Of a DNA stretch of 64,000 bases, positions 50,674-58,676 are shown piece by piece; positions within the stretch are counted from its first letter, which is position 1, and each line of letters begins with the position of its first letter. The notes beneath the pieces are model-generated. The model saw nothing but the letters and a program-made list of their open reading frames with translations, ran no database searches and was not told where the DNA came from. This stretch comes from Streptosporangium becharense (lineage in GTDB: Bacteria > Actinomycetota > Actinomycetes > Streptosporangiales > Streptosporangiaceae). The stretch covers positions 3,534,001-3,598,000 of the forward strand of contig NZ_JACHMP010000001.1 in NCBI RefSeq assembly GCF_014204985.1. The letters run 5' to 3'. A program made the translations under genes and the position numbers.

Positions 50674-53166
50674 TCAGCTGGCAATCGAACGGTAGATCTC
50701 ACGGTACGTCTGCGCCACACGACTCCAGGTGCGCTTGGCCGCCACCTCGGCCCGCCCGGCCTCCCCCATCGCGGCCCTGCGCTCGGGGTCGTCACGCAGC
50801 CCGGCGATCGCCTTGGCCAGCGCCTCGGCGTCGCCTGCGGGCACCAGGAACCCCGCCCCCTCCGAGCCCACGAGCTCCGACAGGGCCGGCAGGTCGCTCA
50901 GCACGACCGGCTTGCCCAGCGCCATCGCCTCGACGGGTTTCAGCGGCGTGACGAGCCGGCAGACCCGCAGGTCCTCACGCGGGCAGACGAAGATGTCGAT
51001 GGCCGCCTGCGCCTGCAGGGCCTCCTCGGGACCGACCCGCCCGGGCATGATCGCGATGTCGCCCAGCCCCAGCTCCTCGACCTGCTCCAGCAGCGCCGGC
51101 CGTTCCTTGCCGTCGCCGACGAGCAGCACCTTCACCGGGGCACCCTCGTCACGCAGCAGCGCAGCCGCGTTGATCATGGTTGCGAAGCCCTCGTAGGCCA
51201 CGATGCTCGACACCGAGCCCATGACGATGTCGCCGGGCTCGATGCCGTACGCGGTGCGGAACGCGTCACCGTCGTACTCGGCGGTCAGCAGCGAGTCGTC
51301 CACCGCGTTGGGTGCCAGGTAGATCTTTTCTCGGGGCACACCCCGTTCGACGATCTCGGCGGCCATGGTCTCGGCGAGGGTCACCACCGCGTCGGCGGAG
51401 CGCATGATGAACGCCTCGCGGTCGCGCTGGAGCACGTGCCGCTGGCTGCCGACCCGCTTCGGGTCGCGCGAGGCCCAGGTCTCCTCCAGGAAGCCCCGCA
51501 CCTCGTAGACCATCGGCGTGCCGGTCCGCTCGCGCACGGCCAGCGCCACCGAACCGTTGCGGTGGTCGGTCGCGGCGTGCAGCACCTGCGGCCGGAGCGT
51601 CCTGACCAGCTCCGTCACCTCGGCGGCACCCTTGATCATCCGACCCTGGCTCTCGAAGGGCACCTCGCCGCCCGAGGGGATCAGCCGGTGGTAGGGGATC
51701 CCGTCGATCTCCTCGTACGGGGTCGCGTCGGCGTGCCCCTGCATCATCGGCCAGCCCCAGCTGGTCACCACGTGCGGGTCCAGCCCGGCGGCCTGCTGCG
51801 CGGTGACGATCCGGTGCGTGCGGACGGTGTAGCCGGCCTGCGTGTACGGCAGGGCGTTGGTGACGCAGTGCAGCACCCGGCCCTGGATCCGCTCGCCGAC
51901 GATGACCTTCTCCCTGGGCGGGATCGGGTTCGGCTGGATCGAGGCCAGCTCACCGGCGTAGTAGGCGGCCCGCCGCCTGATGAACGGGTAACGGGTGTGG
52001 GCCTGGAGCACCGCGACGGCCTCGCTCAGCCGTCCGGCGTCGAAGTGCTCCTTCGCCTCGGCCCACGGGCCCTTGACCATGCGCATGCCGAGCTTGCGGA
52101 CGGCCACCTTGGCGCGGCGCGCGACGGGCCACGCGAAGCGGCCCACGACCGGACGCAGCCGCGGCGGGAGCGTCTCGGCCGCCGCCTGCGCCACGCGCAC
52201 CGGGTCGGACTTGACCTTGGTCGCCACCACCCGGGAGACGATCACCGGATGCTGGAGGAACCCCCTGATCAGCCCGCGCAGTCCGGCGCGGGCCTTCGCG
52301 GCCGACACCGGCCGCCGCCTCCCGCCGACCGGGCCTGCCGGAGCCCCGGAGGTTCCCTGGACCGCGATGCCTCCCGGAACCACGGTGCTCTCCGGCTTCC
52401 CCGGCTTTCCGCCGCTTCCCGGTCTCCCCGGCGCTCCGGCGCTCGCCGGCTTTCCGGTGTTCTCCGGTTTCCCGGTGTTCTCCGGTTTCCCGGGCTTCAC
52501 CGCGCTCGCGGGCCTTGCGGCATCCCCCGGCTTCCCATCGCTTTCCGGCTTCCCCGGTGTTCCGGCACTCGCGGCCACGCCGGTGTCATCGTCCTCGGAG
52601 GCAGGTAGCGTCTCAGGCGTCTCGGATGCCTCAGGCGTCTCGGATGCCTCGGACGTCTCCGGTGCCTTCTGCGACGTGCCGGTCACGGTTTCGGCGGTCT
52701 CCGCGTCCTTCTCCGTGTCCTTCGGGGACGCGTCGTCCGCGGGCCCGGCGGTCTCCTCCGGTGCCGCCGACACGGCCTCGGGCTCCGCTTCCGGCGCCTC
52801 CGCGGGGGTCCCGGCGGACTCCGAGGCGGTCTCGGCCGCCGACCCGAGCCCGGGAATCTCTGAGCCGAGCTCGAAAACCTCCGGCGTGACCGCGGGAGCC
52901 TCCGCGCCGGGCCCGGAAGCCGCCACCTCGGTTTCGGGGGCCTCCGCCGCGGCCTCGGGAACCCTCGACACGGTTTCCACGGGTTCCACGGCGGCTTCGA
53001 CGGTCTCTGACGCCCGGGGCGTCGCCGACTCGGGCGGGGTCACCGGGGCCGACGGCTTCACCTGCTCGGAGGACGGCGGGGATGTCTTCGCACCCGCGGA
53101 TGTCGCGGGACCGGAGGGCTCCGCCGGAACCGAGGGGGACTCTGGTCTGTTGGCGTCGGATACCAC
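50674..53166 (-). CDS. Large glycosyltransferase with 300-residue disordered N terminus
   Basis: The protein has 830 residues. Residues 1-290 are Pro/Ala/Glu/Ser/Gly-rich and disordered, including a part with 3-residue KP periodicity (about 205-270). Residues 290-400 are basic and helical with a TPR-like unit (AKEHFDAGRLSEAVAVLQAHTRYP). From about 430 a GT-B glycosyltransferase (GT4) follows: VLHCVTNALPYTQAGYTVRTHRI, GSVSSIVAYEGFATMI, and the donor site TPLKPVEAMALGKPVVLSD. The basic segment could bind the membrane. The GTG at 53166 is the likely start. It lies divergent from wecB. Confidence 0.82.
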   Translation of the reverse strand: MVSDANRPESPSVPAEPSGPATSAGAKTSPPSSEQVKPSAPVTPPESATPRASETVEAAVEPVETVSRVPEAAAEAPETEVAASGPGAEAPAVTPEVFELGSEIPGLGSAAETASESAGTPAEAPEAEPEAVSAAPEETAGPADDASPKDTEKDAETAETVTGTSQKAPETSEASETPEASETPETLPASEDDDTGVAASAGTPGKPESDGKPGDAARPASAVKPGKPENTGKPENTGKPASAGAPGRPGSGGKPGKPESTVVPGGIAVQGTSGAPAGPVGGRRRPVSAAKARAGLRGLIRGFLQHPVIVSRVVATKVKSDPVRVAQAAAETLPPRLRPVVGRFAWPVARRAKVAVRKLGMRMVKGPWAEAKEHFDAGRLSEAVAVLQAHTRYPFIRRRAAYYAGELASIQPNPIPPREKVIVGERIQGRVLHCVTNALPYTQAGYTVRTHRIVTAQQAAGLDPHVVTSWGWPMMQGHADATPYEEIDGIPYHRLIPSGGEVPFESQGRMIKGAAEVTELVRTLRPQVLHAATDHRNGSVALAVRERTGTPMVYEVRGFLEETWASRDPKRVGSQRHVLQRDREAFIMRSADAVVTLAETMAAEIVERGVPREKIYLAPNAVDDSLLTAEYDGDAFRTAYGIEPGDIVMGSVSSIVAYEGFATMINAAALLRDEGAPVKVLLVGDGKERPALLEQVEELGLGDIAIMPGRVGPEEALQAQAAIDIFVCPREDLRVCRLVTPLKPVEAMALGKPVVLSDLPALSELVGSEGAGFLVPAGDAEALAKAIAGLRDDPERRAAMGEAGRAEVAAKRTWSRVAQTYREIYRSIAS

Positions 53167-53222
53167 GCCGTGACCGTACCATAGGCAACGTTTGCCCCAC
53201 TGCCGCATGAAAGGCGAGGTCA

Positions 53223-54395
53223 ATGAGGGACTTTGCCCGTCCGGGCGCTGCTCCGGGCCCCGAAAATCCCCTCGTCCTGCACGTGCTCGGCGCGCGACCC
53301 AACTTCGTCAAGGCTGCTCCGGTGGTGCGGGCCCTGGCGGAACAGGGCGTGCGGCAGGGCATCGTCCACACCGGTCAGCACTACGACGCGCTCATGTCGG
53401 ACGTGTTCTTCGCCGACCTCGGCCTCCCCGAGCCGATCGCCAACCTCGGCGTCGGATCCGGGTCGCACGCCCGCCAGACGGCGGCCCTGCTGACCGGCCT
53501 GGAGGACGTGGTCCTCGCGCAGCGGCCCGCCCTGGTCGTCGTCTACGGGGACGTGAACTCCACGCTGGCCGCGATCCTCGTCTGCGCCAAGCTGCACGTG
53601 CCGACCGCGCACGTCGAGGCGGGCCTGCGCTCCTTCGACCGGGAGATGCCCGAGGAGGTCAACCGGATCGTCACCGACGCGCTGTCCGACATCCTCTTCG
53701 CCACCTCCCCGGACGCCCTGTCGCACCTGGCCGCCGAGGGCGTCGACCCGGCCCGGGTCCACCTGGTCGGCAACCCGATGATCGACAGCCTGTTCTCCGC
53801 GTTGGACCGGCTCGACCCGGCGCCGGTCCGCGACCGCCTCGGGCTCGGCGAGCGGTACGGCGTGGCCACCCTGCACCGTCCCGCCAACGTCGACGACCCC
53901 GCCTCCGCCAAGGAACTGGTCGACGCGGTGCGGCAGGTCAGCGAGAGGCTGCCGATCGTGGTGCCGCTCCACCCGCGCGGCCGGACCCGCCTCGCCGAGG
54001 CCGGTCTGGTGGACGGCGGGAACCTGTCGATCGTCGATCCGCTCGGCTATGTGGACTTCCTGTCGCTGGTCCGGGGCGCCGCCCTGGTCGTCACCGACTC
54101 CGGCGGCGTCCAGGAGGAGACCACCATGCTGGGTGTCCCCTGCCTCACCGTCCGGCCCAACACCGAGCGGCCGATCACCGTCAGCCACGGCACCAACCGG
54201 CTGGTCACCCCGGCGCAGCTGCTCGCCGCCGCCGACCGCGCGCTGGCCGACGGCGCCGCGACGCCGTCGGGCGAGCTGCCCCCGCTCTGGGACGGCAAGG
54301 CCGGCCCGCGGATCGCCCGGGTGATCGAGACCTGGCTCCGCGGCGGCAACCTCTCCCCGGCCGCGCAGGGGACCGTGAACCCCCGCCCCGAGTAG
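53223..54395 (+). CDS. wecB: UDP-N-acetylglucosamine 2-epimerase, non-hydrolysing
   Basis: This 390-residue enzyme interconverts UDP-GlcNAc and UDP-ManNAc. The N-terminal GARPNFVKAAPV at 23-34, the HTGQHYD block, HVEAGLRSFDR, LHRPANVDD, and the C-terminal DSGGVQEE and RPNTERPIT blocks all match WecB/MnaA. The first 16 residues are a Pro-rich extension. AAGGCGAGG lies 4 nt before the ATG. Together with the dehydrogenase at 49282 it supplies UDP-ManNAcA for a surface polymer. Confidence 0.94.
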   Translation: MRDFARPGAAPGPENPLVLHVLGARPNFVKAAPVVRALAEQGVRQGIVHTGQHYDALMSDVFFADLGLPEPIANLGVGSGSHARQTAALLTGLEDVVLAQRPALVVVYGDVNSTLAAILVCAKLHVPTAHVEAGLRSFDREMPEEVNRIVTDALSDILFATSPDALSHLAAEGVDPARVHLVGNPMIDSLFSALDRLDPAPVRDRLGLGERYGVATLHRPANVDDPASAKELVDAVRQVSERLPIVVPLHPRGRTRLAEAGLVDGGNLSIVDPLGYVDFLSLVRGAALVVTDSGGVQEETTMLGVPCLTVRPNTERPITVSHGTNRLVTPAQLLAAADRALADGAATPSGELPPLWDGKAGPRIARVIETWLRGGNLSPAAQGTVNPRPE

Positions 54396-54507
54396 GCCCG
54401 CGCCGCGCCGGCTCCGCTCCGGCCGCGCTCCTCAAATCTCCGTAAAGCGGCCATTAGGGTACGGCTCCGGCCGTACCATGTCACGACCCGGACAAAGGCG
54501 ATCCCCC

Positions 54508-56565
54508 ATGAGCGAAGAGACCCCCGAAGAGCCGAAGTTCAAGCGTCTTGGACCGGTCAACTGGCTGCCCGAGGAGCGCAAGGTCATCGAGCGCTACGAG
54601 GAGCGCGTCCAGGACCTGGAGCGGCGGCTCGCCATCGCCGAGGCCAAGGCCGACTACGCCCAGTGGAAGCTGGAGTCGACCAGGGTCCAGCGTCCGTACC
54701 GGGTGGCCGAGGTGCTGACGGCGGCCAAGGGCTCGGGGGTCACCGCGTTGCCCGGCAAACTCCGCTCCGCGATGCAGACGCGCACGGGGCCCAGGCCGCC
54801 CCGGCCGGTGAGCGAGGTCGTCGAGGAACTGGCCCACCAGGGGCCCGTCGTCGACGTACCGAAGGTCACGTGGCCCGACGGCCCGATCGTCCGGCCCGAC
54901 CTGCGGGTCGCGGTCATCCTGGACGACTTCTCCCGGATGGCCTTCAGGTACGAGTGGGACCAGATCGAGTTCGGTCTGCGCGACTGGCCGGAGGTCTTCG
55001 CCGAGCGCCGGCCCGAACTGCTGTTCGTGGAGTCGGCCTGGTACGGCAACCAGGGCCGCTGGCGCTACCAGATGACCGGGACGAACGCCCCCAAGGCGGA
55101 GCTGCGCGCACTGGTCGACTGGTGCCGCGCCGAGGGGATCCCCACGGTCTTCTGGAACAAGGAGGACCCGCCGAACTTCGACTTCTTCATCGACACGGCC
55201 AAGCTGTTCGACTACGTCTTCACCTGCGACGGCGACATGGTCCCCCGCTACCGCGAGGTGCTGGGCCACGACCGGGTCGACGTCCTGCAGTTCGCGGCCC
55301 AGCCCCGGGTGCACAACCCCATCCAGGACAAGCGCGGGCGCCTGCACGACGTGGTCTTCGCCGGCATGTACTTCCGGGACAAGCACCCCGAGCGCCGCGA
55401 GCAGATGGAGACCGTCCTCGCCCCGATCCGCGAGCTCGGCCTGCACATCTTCGCCCGCAACGGCACCGTCGACGAGAAGTACGCCTGGCCGAAGGAGTAC
55501 GTCCCGCACATCGTGGGCGAGCTCCCCTACGACCAGATGCTGGCCGCGTACAAGATGTACAAGGTCTTCCTCAACGTGAACTCGGTCCTCGACTCGCCGA
55601 CCATGTGCGCGCGCCGGGTCTTCGAGCTGTCGGCCTGCGCCACCTCGGTCGTCTCGGGCTGGTCGCGGGCCATCGAGGAGACCTTCGGCTCGCTGATCCC
55701 GATCGCCCGGGACGAGCTGGAGTCGTACAACCAGGTTCTCCACCTCGTCAACAGCCCCGAGCTGCGGGCCCGCCAGGGTCACCTGGCCATGCGCGAGGTC
55801 TTCGACAAGCACCTGTTCTCCCACCGGGTGGACCAGGTCCTCCAGGTCCTCGGCAAGCCCGTGCAGCCCAGGACCCGGTCGATCTCGGTCGTCCTGCCCA
55901 CCAACCGCGCCTCCCAGATCGAGCACGCGATCTCCTCGGTGGCCAGGCAGACCCACCGGCCGGTCCAGCTCGTCATGGTCCTGCACGGCCTCGACATCGA
56001 CCCGGTCGTCGTCGCCGACAAGGCCCGGGTGGCCGGGGTCACCGACGTCGTGGTGCTGCCCGCCGACGCCTCGCTCTCGCTGGGCGCCTGCCTCAACATG
56101 GGCATCGCCGCCGCCGAGGGCGAGCTGATCGCCAAGATGGACGACGACAATCTCTACGGCGAGCACTACCTGTCGGACCTGGCCCGCGCCTTCGACTACT
56201 CCGACGCCGAACTCGTCGGCAAGGGCGCCCACTACGCCTATTTCGAGGGCAGCAACACCACCATGCTGCGCCTGCCCGGCCTGGAGCACCGCTACGCCTT
56301 CCTCGTCCAGGGCGGCACCTTCCTCGGCAAGGCCGACATGTTCCGCCACTACGGGTTCGAGGACGTCACCCGCGGCGAGGACACCCGCCTGGTCCGCCGT
56401 CTCAAGGAGGACCGGGTCAAGATCTACTCCGCCGACCGGTTCAACTTCGTTTACTGGCGCAGCGGCGACGCGGGCAAGCACACCTGGCAGGCCGACGACA
56501 TCAAGCTCACCCGCAACGCCCAGTTCTCCTTCGTCGGCCGCCCCGACGACCACGTGATGATCTGA
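54508..56565 (+). CDS. Two-domain glycosyltransferase (CgeB-like plus GT2)
   Basis: The protein has 685 residues. A coiled coil lies near the start (EERKVIERYEERVQDLERRL). Residues about 125-455 resemble CgeB-type GT-B domains (ILDDFSRMAFRYEWDQI, FWNKEDPPNFDFF, the VNSVLDSPTMCARRVFELSACAT block). From about 460 a GT-A/GT2 domain follows (ISVVLPTNRASQIEHAISSVARQT) with the DxD-like MDDDNLY and a GGTFLGK acceptor region. Two transferase activities in one protein suggest assembly of a repeating unit. The ATG at 54508 has AAAGG upstream; an in-frame ATG at 54478 is possible. A hairpin follows the gene. Confidence 0.83.
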   Translation: MSEETPEEPKFKRLGPVNWLPEERKVIERYEERVQDLERRLAIAEAKADYAQWKLESTRVQRPYRVAEVLTAAKGSGVTALPGKLRSAMQTRTGPRPPRPVSEVVEELAHQGPVVDVPKVTWPDGPIVRPDLRVAVILDDFSRMAFRYEWDQIEFGLRDWPEVFAERRPELLFVESAWYGNQGRWRYQMTGTNAPKAELRALVDWCRAEGIPTVFWNKEDPPNFDFFIDTAKLFDYVFTCDGDMVPRYREVLGHDRVDVLQFAAQPRVHNPIQDKRGRLHDVVFAGMYFRDKHPERREQMETVLAPIRELGLHIFARNGTVDEKYAWPKEYVPHIVGELPYDQMLAAYKMYKVFLNVNSVLDSPTMCARRVFELSACATSVVSGWSRAIEETFGSLIPIARDELESYNQVLHLVNSPELRARQGHLAMREVFDKHLFSHRVDQVLQVLGKPVQPRTRSISVVLPTNRASQIEHAISSVARQTHRPVQLVMVLHGLDIDPVVVADKARVAGVTDVVVLPADASLSLGACLNMGIAAAEGELIAKMDDDNLYGEHYLSDLARAFDYSDAELVGKGAHYAYFEGSNTTMLRLPGLEHRYAFLVQGGTFLGKADMFRHYGFEDVTRGEDTRLVRRLKEDRVKIYSADRFNFVYWRSGDAGKHTWQADDIKLTRNAQFSFVGRPDDHVMI

Positions 56566-56575
56566 CGTTCTCCGG

Positions 56576-56593
56576 CCGGGGCGACAGCCCCGG
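56576..56593 (+). terminator. Terminator after the two-domain glycosyltransferase gene
   Basis: A 7-bp GC stem (56576-56582 with 56587-56593) with a 4-nt loop lies 10 nt after the stop codon. Confidence 0.5.
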
Positions 56594-57027
56594 ATCGCGA
56601 CCCCGGCGTCGCGGCCCAGGGGCGACGGTCCCCGGCGAGATGGAACCGCACCACGTCGGCACGCCATGCACCCGCGCCGGCCATTCGGCTGCGCCGGCCG
56701 ACGCCATTTCCGATCCGGCATCGCCCGGACAACACCCCTTCTGCAAAGGCATCGCCGCCAAGGGCCCATGACGCGGCCCTTAAGTCCCCTCCAAGGAATA
56801 TCCAAAGTAGTTCCAAACCCGCCGGGGGATCCTTTCTCCATGCCCCCGGTAGGCCGGGCACCCCTGCCCAGAGGAGACATGCGTGTCGGTTTCCAACAGG
56901 AGCGGGACGGCAAGCCGGAGCCGGCGTCACATCCAACACAAGGAGTGGCGGATCGCCTGCTTCACCGATGGAGTCCGATAAATCCCATCTTCCGCCTTCC
57001 GCCACCCGAAAGACGAATGAGAGTTCC
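56594..57027. other. 434-bp intergenic region before the secreted protein gene
   Basis: No gene is supported; frames here lack normal codon bias. From about 56780 the DNA is less GC-rich. A hairpin pairs CCGGGGG (56822-56828) with CCCCCGG (56843-56849). The promoter of the following gene should lie between about 56780 and 57000. Confidence 0.45.
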
Positions 57028-57573
57028 TTGAAGAGCTACCGAAGATTCGTATCCGCCGCCGTAGCCGCAGCGGTCGCGGTATCGATTCCCGGCCTGACCG
57101 CGACGGAAGCGGCAGCCGTCACGAGCAGCACGTACGTCCAGGCGACGCTGATGGAAACGACCACCGTGACGGCGGACTGCAGTTCCACCGCGGTCTGGGG
57201 CGTCGCCGCGGGCGAAGGCACCCGCGAGCGCCGTTGGGGAAATTACCAGGTATGCGGGTACCCGACCGCCGCCGTCACCGTCGGCCAATGGCAGGATGGC
57301 ATGGCCGACGAGCTGGACAGCATACAAGGCGCAACGGCCATGAAGACGGCCGCCAAAATAGGCCTCATCCAAGACGCCCAGTCTCGCTGCGTCTACTACA
57401 TGCCCACCGGCCCCGATCGAAGCCCTACCGTGACCGTGAGAAGGAGGATCTACCACCTTGATCTAGTGGAGCGCAAGTCCGACGGCTCGACCACGGCGGT
57501 CGACCATGCCGAGGGCACCGTCGACGACCGCCCGTCGGTTTCCTGGAGCCCTACCTGCAACACCCGGCCCTGA
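57028..57573 (+). CDS. Small secreted protein of unknown function
   Basis: The protein has 181 residues started at TTG 57028 with GAGAG upstream. Residues 1-30 form a clear signal peptide: basic KSYRR, a hydrophobic Ala/Val core and an ATEAAA cleavage region. The mature part has four Cys (DCSST, QVCGYP, SRCVYY, PTCNTRP) that could form two disulphides, and many Thr/Tyr residues. I do not recognise the family. Codon use is less GC-biased than in the glycosyltransferases. It lies just before a transposase remnant, so it may be a newcomer. Confidence 0.6.
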   Translation: MKSYRRFVSAAVAAAVAVSIPGLTATEAAAVTSSTYVQATLMETTTVTADCSSTAVWGVAAGEGTRERRWGNYQVCGYPTAAVTVGQWQDGMADELDSIQGATAMKTAAKIGLIQDAQSRCVYYMPTGPDRSPTVTVRRRIYHLDLVERKSDGSTTAVDHAEGTVDDRPSVSWSPTCNTRP

Positions 57574-57604
57574 TCACGTAGACACGGCGCCGCCGTCGAG
57601 CCGT

Positions 57605-58108
57605 TACCGGAACCCGGGCGGCCTGCTGGTGGCACCCGACGGACCGGCCGCCGACCATCTCGGCTACGACATACACGAGGCGGCCGCGGTGGAGGCAACA
57701 CCCGTAACGGCACCCGCGCCAAGACCGTCATCATCGATGCCGGACCGGTGGAGATCGCCGCGCTCAAGCGGTTCATGGAGTTCGCCGAGGCCGGGGGCGG
57801 CAGGTATCCGGCGATCGTCAAGCCGTGGGAGGACGCCTGAGTTGAATCCGTGCCGTTCTTGTCGTTCGATGTCGAGATCCGCCGGATGATCTGCTCGACG
57901 AACGCGATCGAGTCGGTCAACGCCCGGATCCGCCGGGCGGTCAGGGCCCGCGGGCACTTCCCCGACGAGCAAGCCGCGCTCAAGTGCGTCTACGTGGTGA
58001 TCATGAGCCTGGACCCCACCGGCACGGGCCGCAACGCTGGATGAACCGAGGGAAGGCAGTTCTGAACGCCTTTGAGATCACCTTCGAAGGTCGACTGCTG
58101 GCAGTCCG
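57605..58108 (+). pseudogene. IS256-family transposase remnant, internally deleted
   Basis: Fragments of an IS256/mutator-type transposase lie in order. HLGYDIHEAA (57656 on) and, one frame over, GGNTRNGTRAKTVIIDAGPVEIA come from the N terminus. This is joined in frame to KRFMEFAEAGGGRYPAIVKPWEDA from near the C terminus, so about 200 central residues with the first catalytic Asp residues are missing. A Trp-to-stop change sits at 57838. SFDVEIRRMICSTNAIESVNARIRRAVRARG continues to about 58025, where loss of one base in an A-run shifts the frame before NRGKAVLNAFEITFEGRL. It cannot be functional. Confidence 0.85.
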
Positions 58109-58137
58109 CCCCGCCGGATGGGATTCGGCGGGGCGGA
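58105..58137 (+). terminator. Hairpin after the transposase remnant
   Basis: Arms 58105-58116 and 58126-58137 pair perfectly over 12 bp around a 9-nt loop. Confidence 0.55.
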
Positions 58138-58146
58138 ATCAACCAA

Positions 58147-58182
58147 CAGCGGCCCCGCCCGGGATCCCGGGCGGGGCCGCTG
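58147..58182. terminator. 36-bp perfect palindrome
   Basis: This is a loopless perfect palindrome centred on GGATCC. In RNA it would form a very stable hairpin and could terminate the minus-strand GlsB-like gene that ends 109 bp away. It may also mark the edge of the old insertion. Confidence 0.65.
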
Positions 58183-58290
58183 CGAATGAGGTCGCACGTC
58201 GCATGAGCCCTCGTGCGCCTGCCTGGCACCGCTCCCCGGCTCCGTGCCCGGGCTCAGAGAACGCCTCCGGGCCCGGACCGGGAGCGGGAG

Positions 58291-58563
58291 TTACCGGACC
58301 CCGCGCCTACGGTAGAGGCTCACGGTCAGGATGACGCCGACGGCGGCGACAGCGACCTGGAGAAGCAGCTCGATCCAGTCGACCCCGCCCGTGTTCGCGA
58401 CTCCCAGGGCACCGGCGATCGCGGTACCGATGAGGGCGGCGACGATACCGATGACGATGGTCAGCCAGATCGGGATGCCCTGCTTGCCGGGCACGACCAG
58501 CCGGCCCAGGGCTCCGATGATGGCGCCGATGACGATGGCGGTGAGGATACCGGTAACTGTCAT
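58291..58563 (-). CDS. GlsB/YeaQ/YmgE family membrane protein
   Basis: This 90-residue protein has three membrane helices with the Gly-rich pattern of the GlsB/YeaQ/YmgE (transglycosylase-associated) family: ILTAIVIGAIIGALGRLVVPGKQG, TIVIGIVAALIGTAIAGALG and a third helix before a basic RRRGVR end. Members are induced by general stress; the biochemical role is unclear. GGGAG lies 8 nt before the ATG at 58563. Confidence 0.88.
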   Translation of the reverse strand: MTVTGILTAIVIGAIIGALGRLVVPGKQGIPIWLTIVIGIVAALIGTAIAGALGVANTGGVDWIELLLQVAVAAVGVILTVSLYRRRGVR

Positions 58564-58676
58564 GTTGCACACTCCCTGTTTGCTCAGCTGCCAGGCGTAT
58601 GCCCGAGAAAAGGGGGTCAACACATGACGGGTGCCGCAAAATCTACCTGCGCTGATCAGACCTGGTGGGAGCGGGA

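Noticed and set aside
49246-52608. 1120-codon open frame on the plus strand opposite wecC and a glycosyltransferase
   Set aside because: It is antisense to two genes with clear family motifs, and its product is a low-complexity His/Arg/Gly-rich shadow caused by high GC.
54481-56913. 810-codon minus-strand frame across the CgeB-GT2 gene
   Set aside because: No recognisable domain; the sense strand encodes a clear glycosyltransferase.
56666-57031. 121-codon plus-strand frame before the secreted protein gene
   Set aside because: It has no family similarity, poor codon bias and no plausible ribosome site; it overlaps the next gene's start region.
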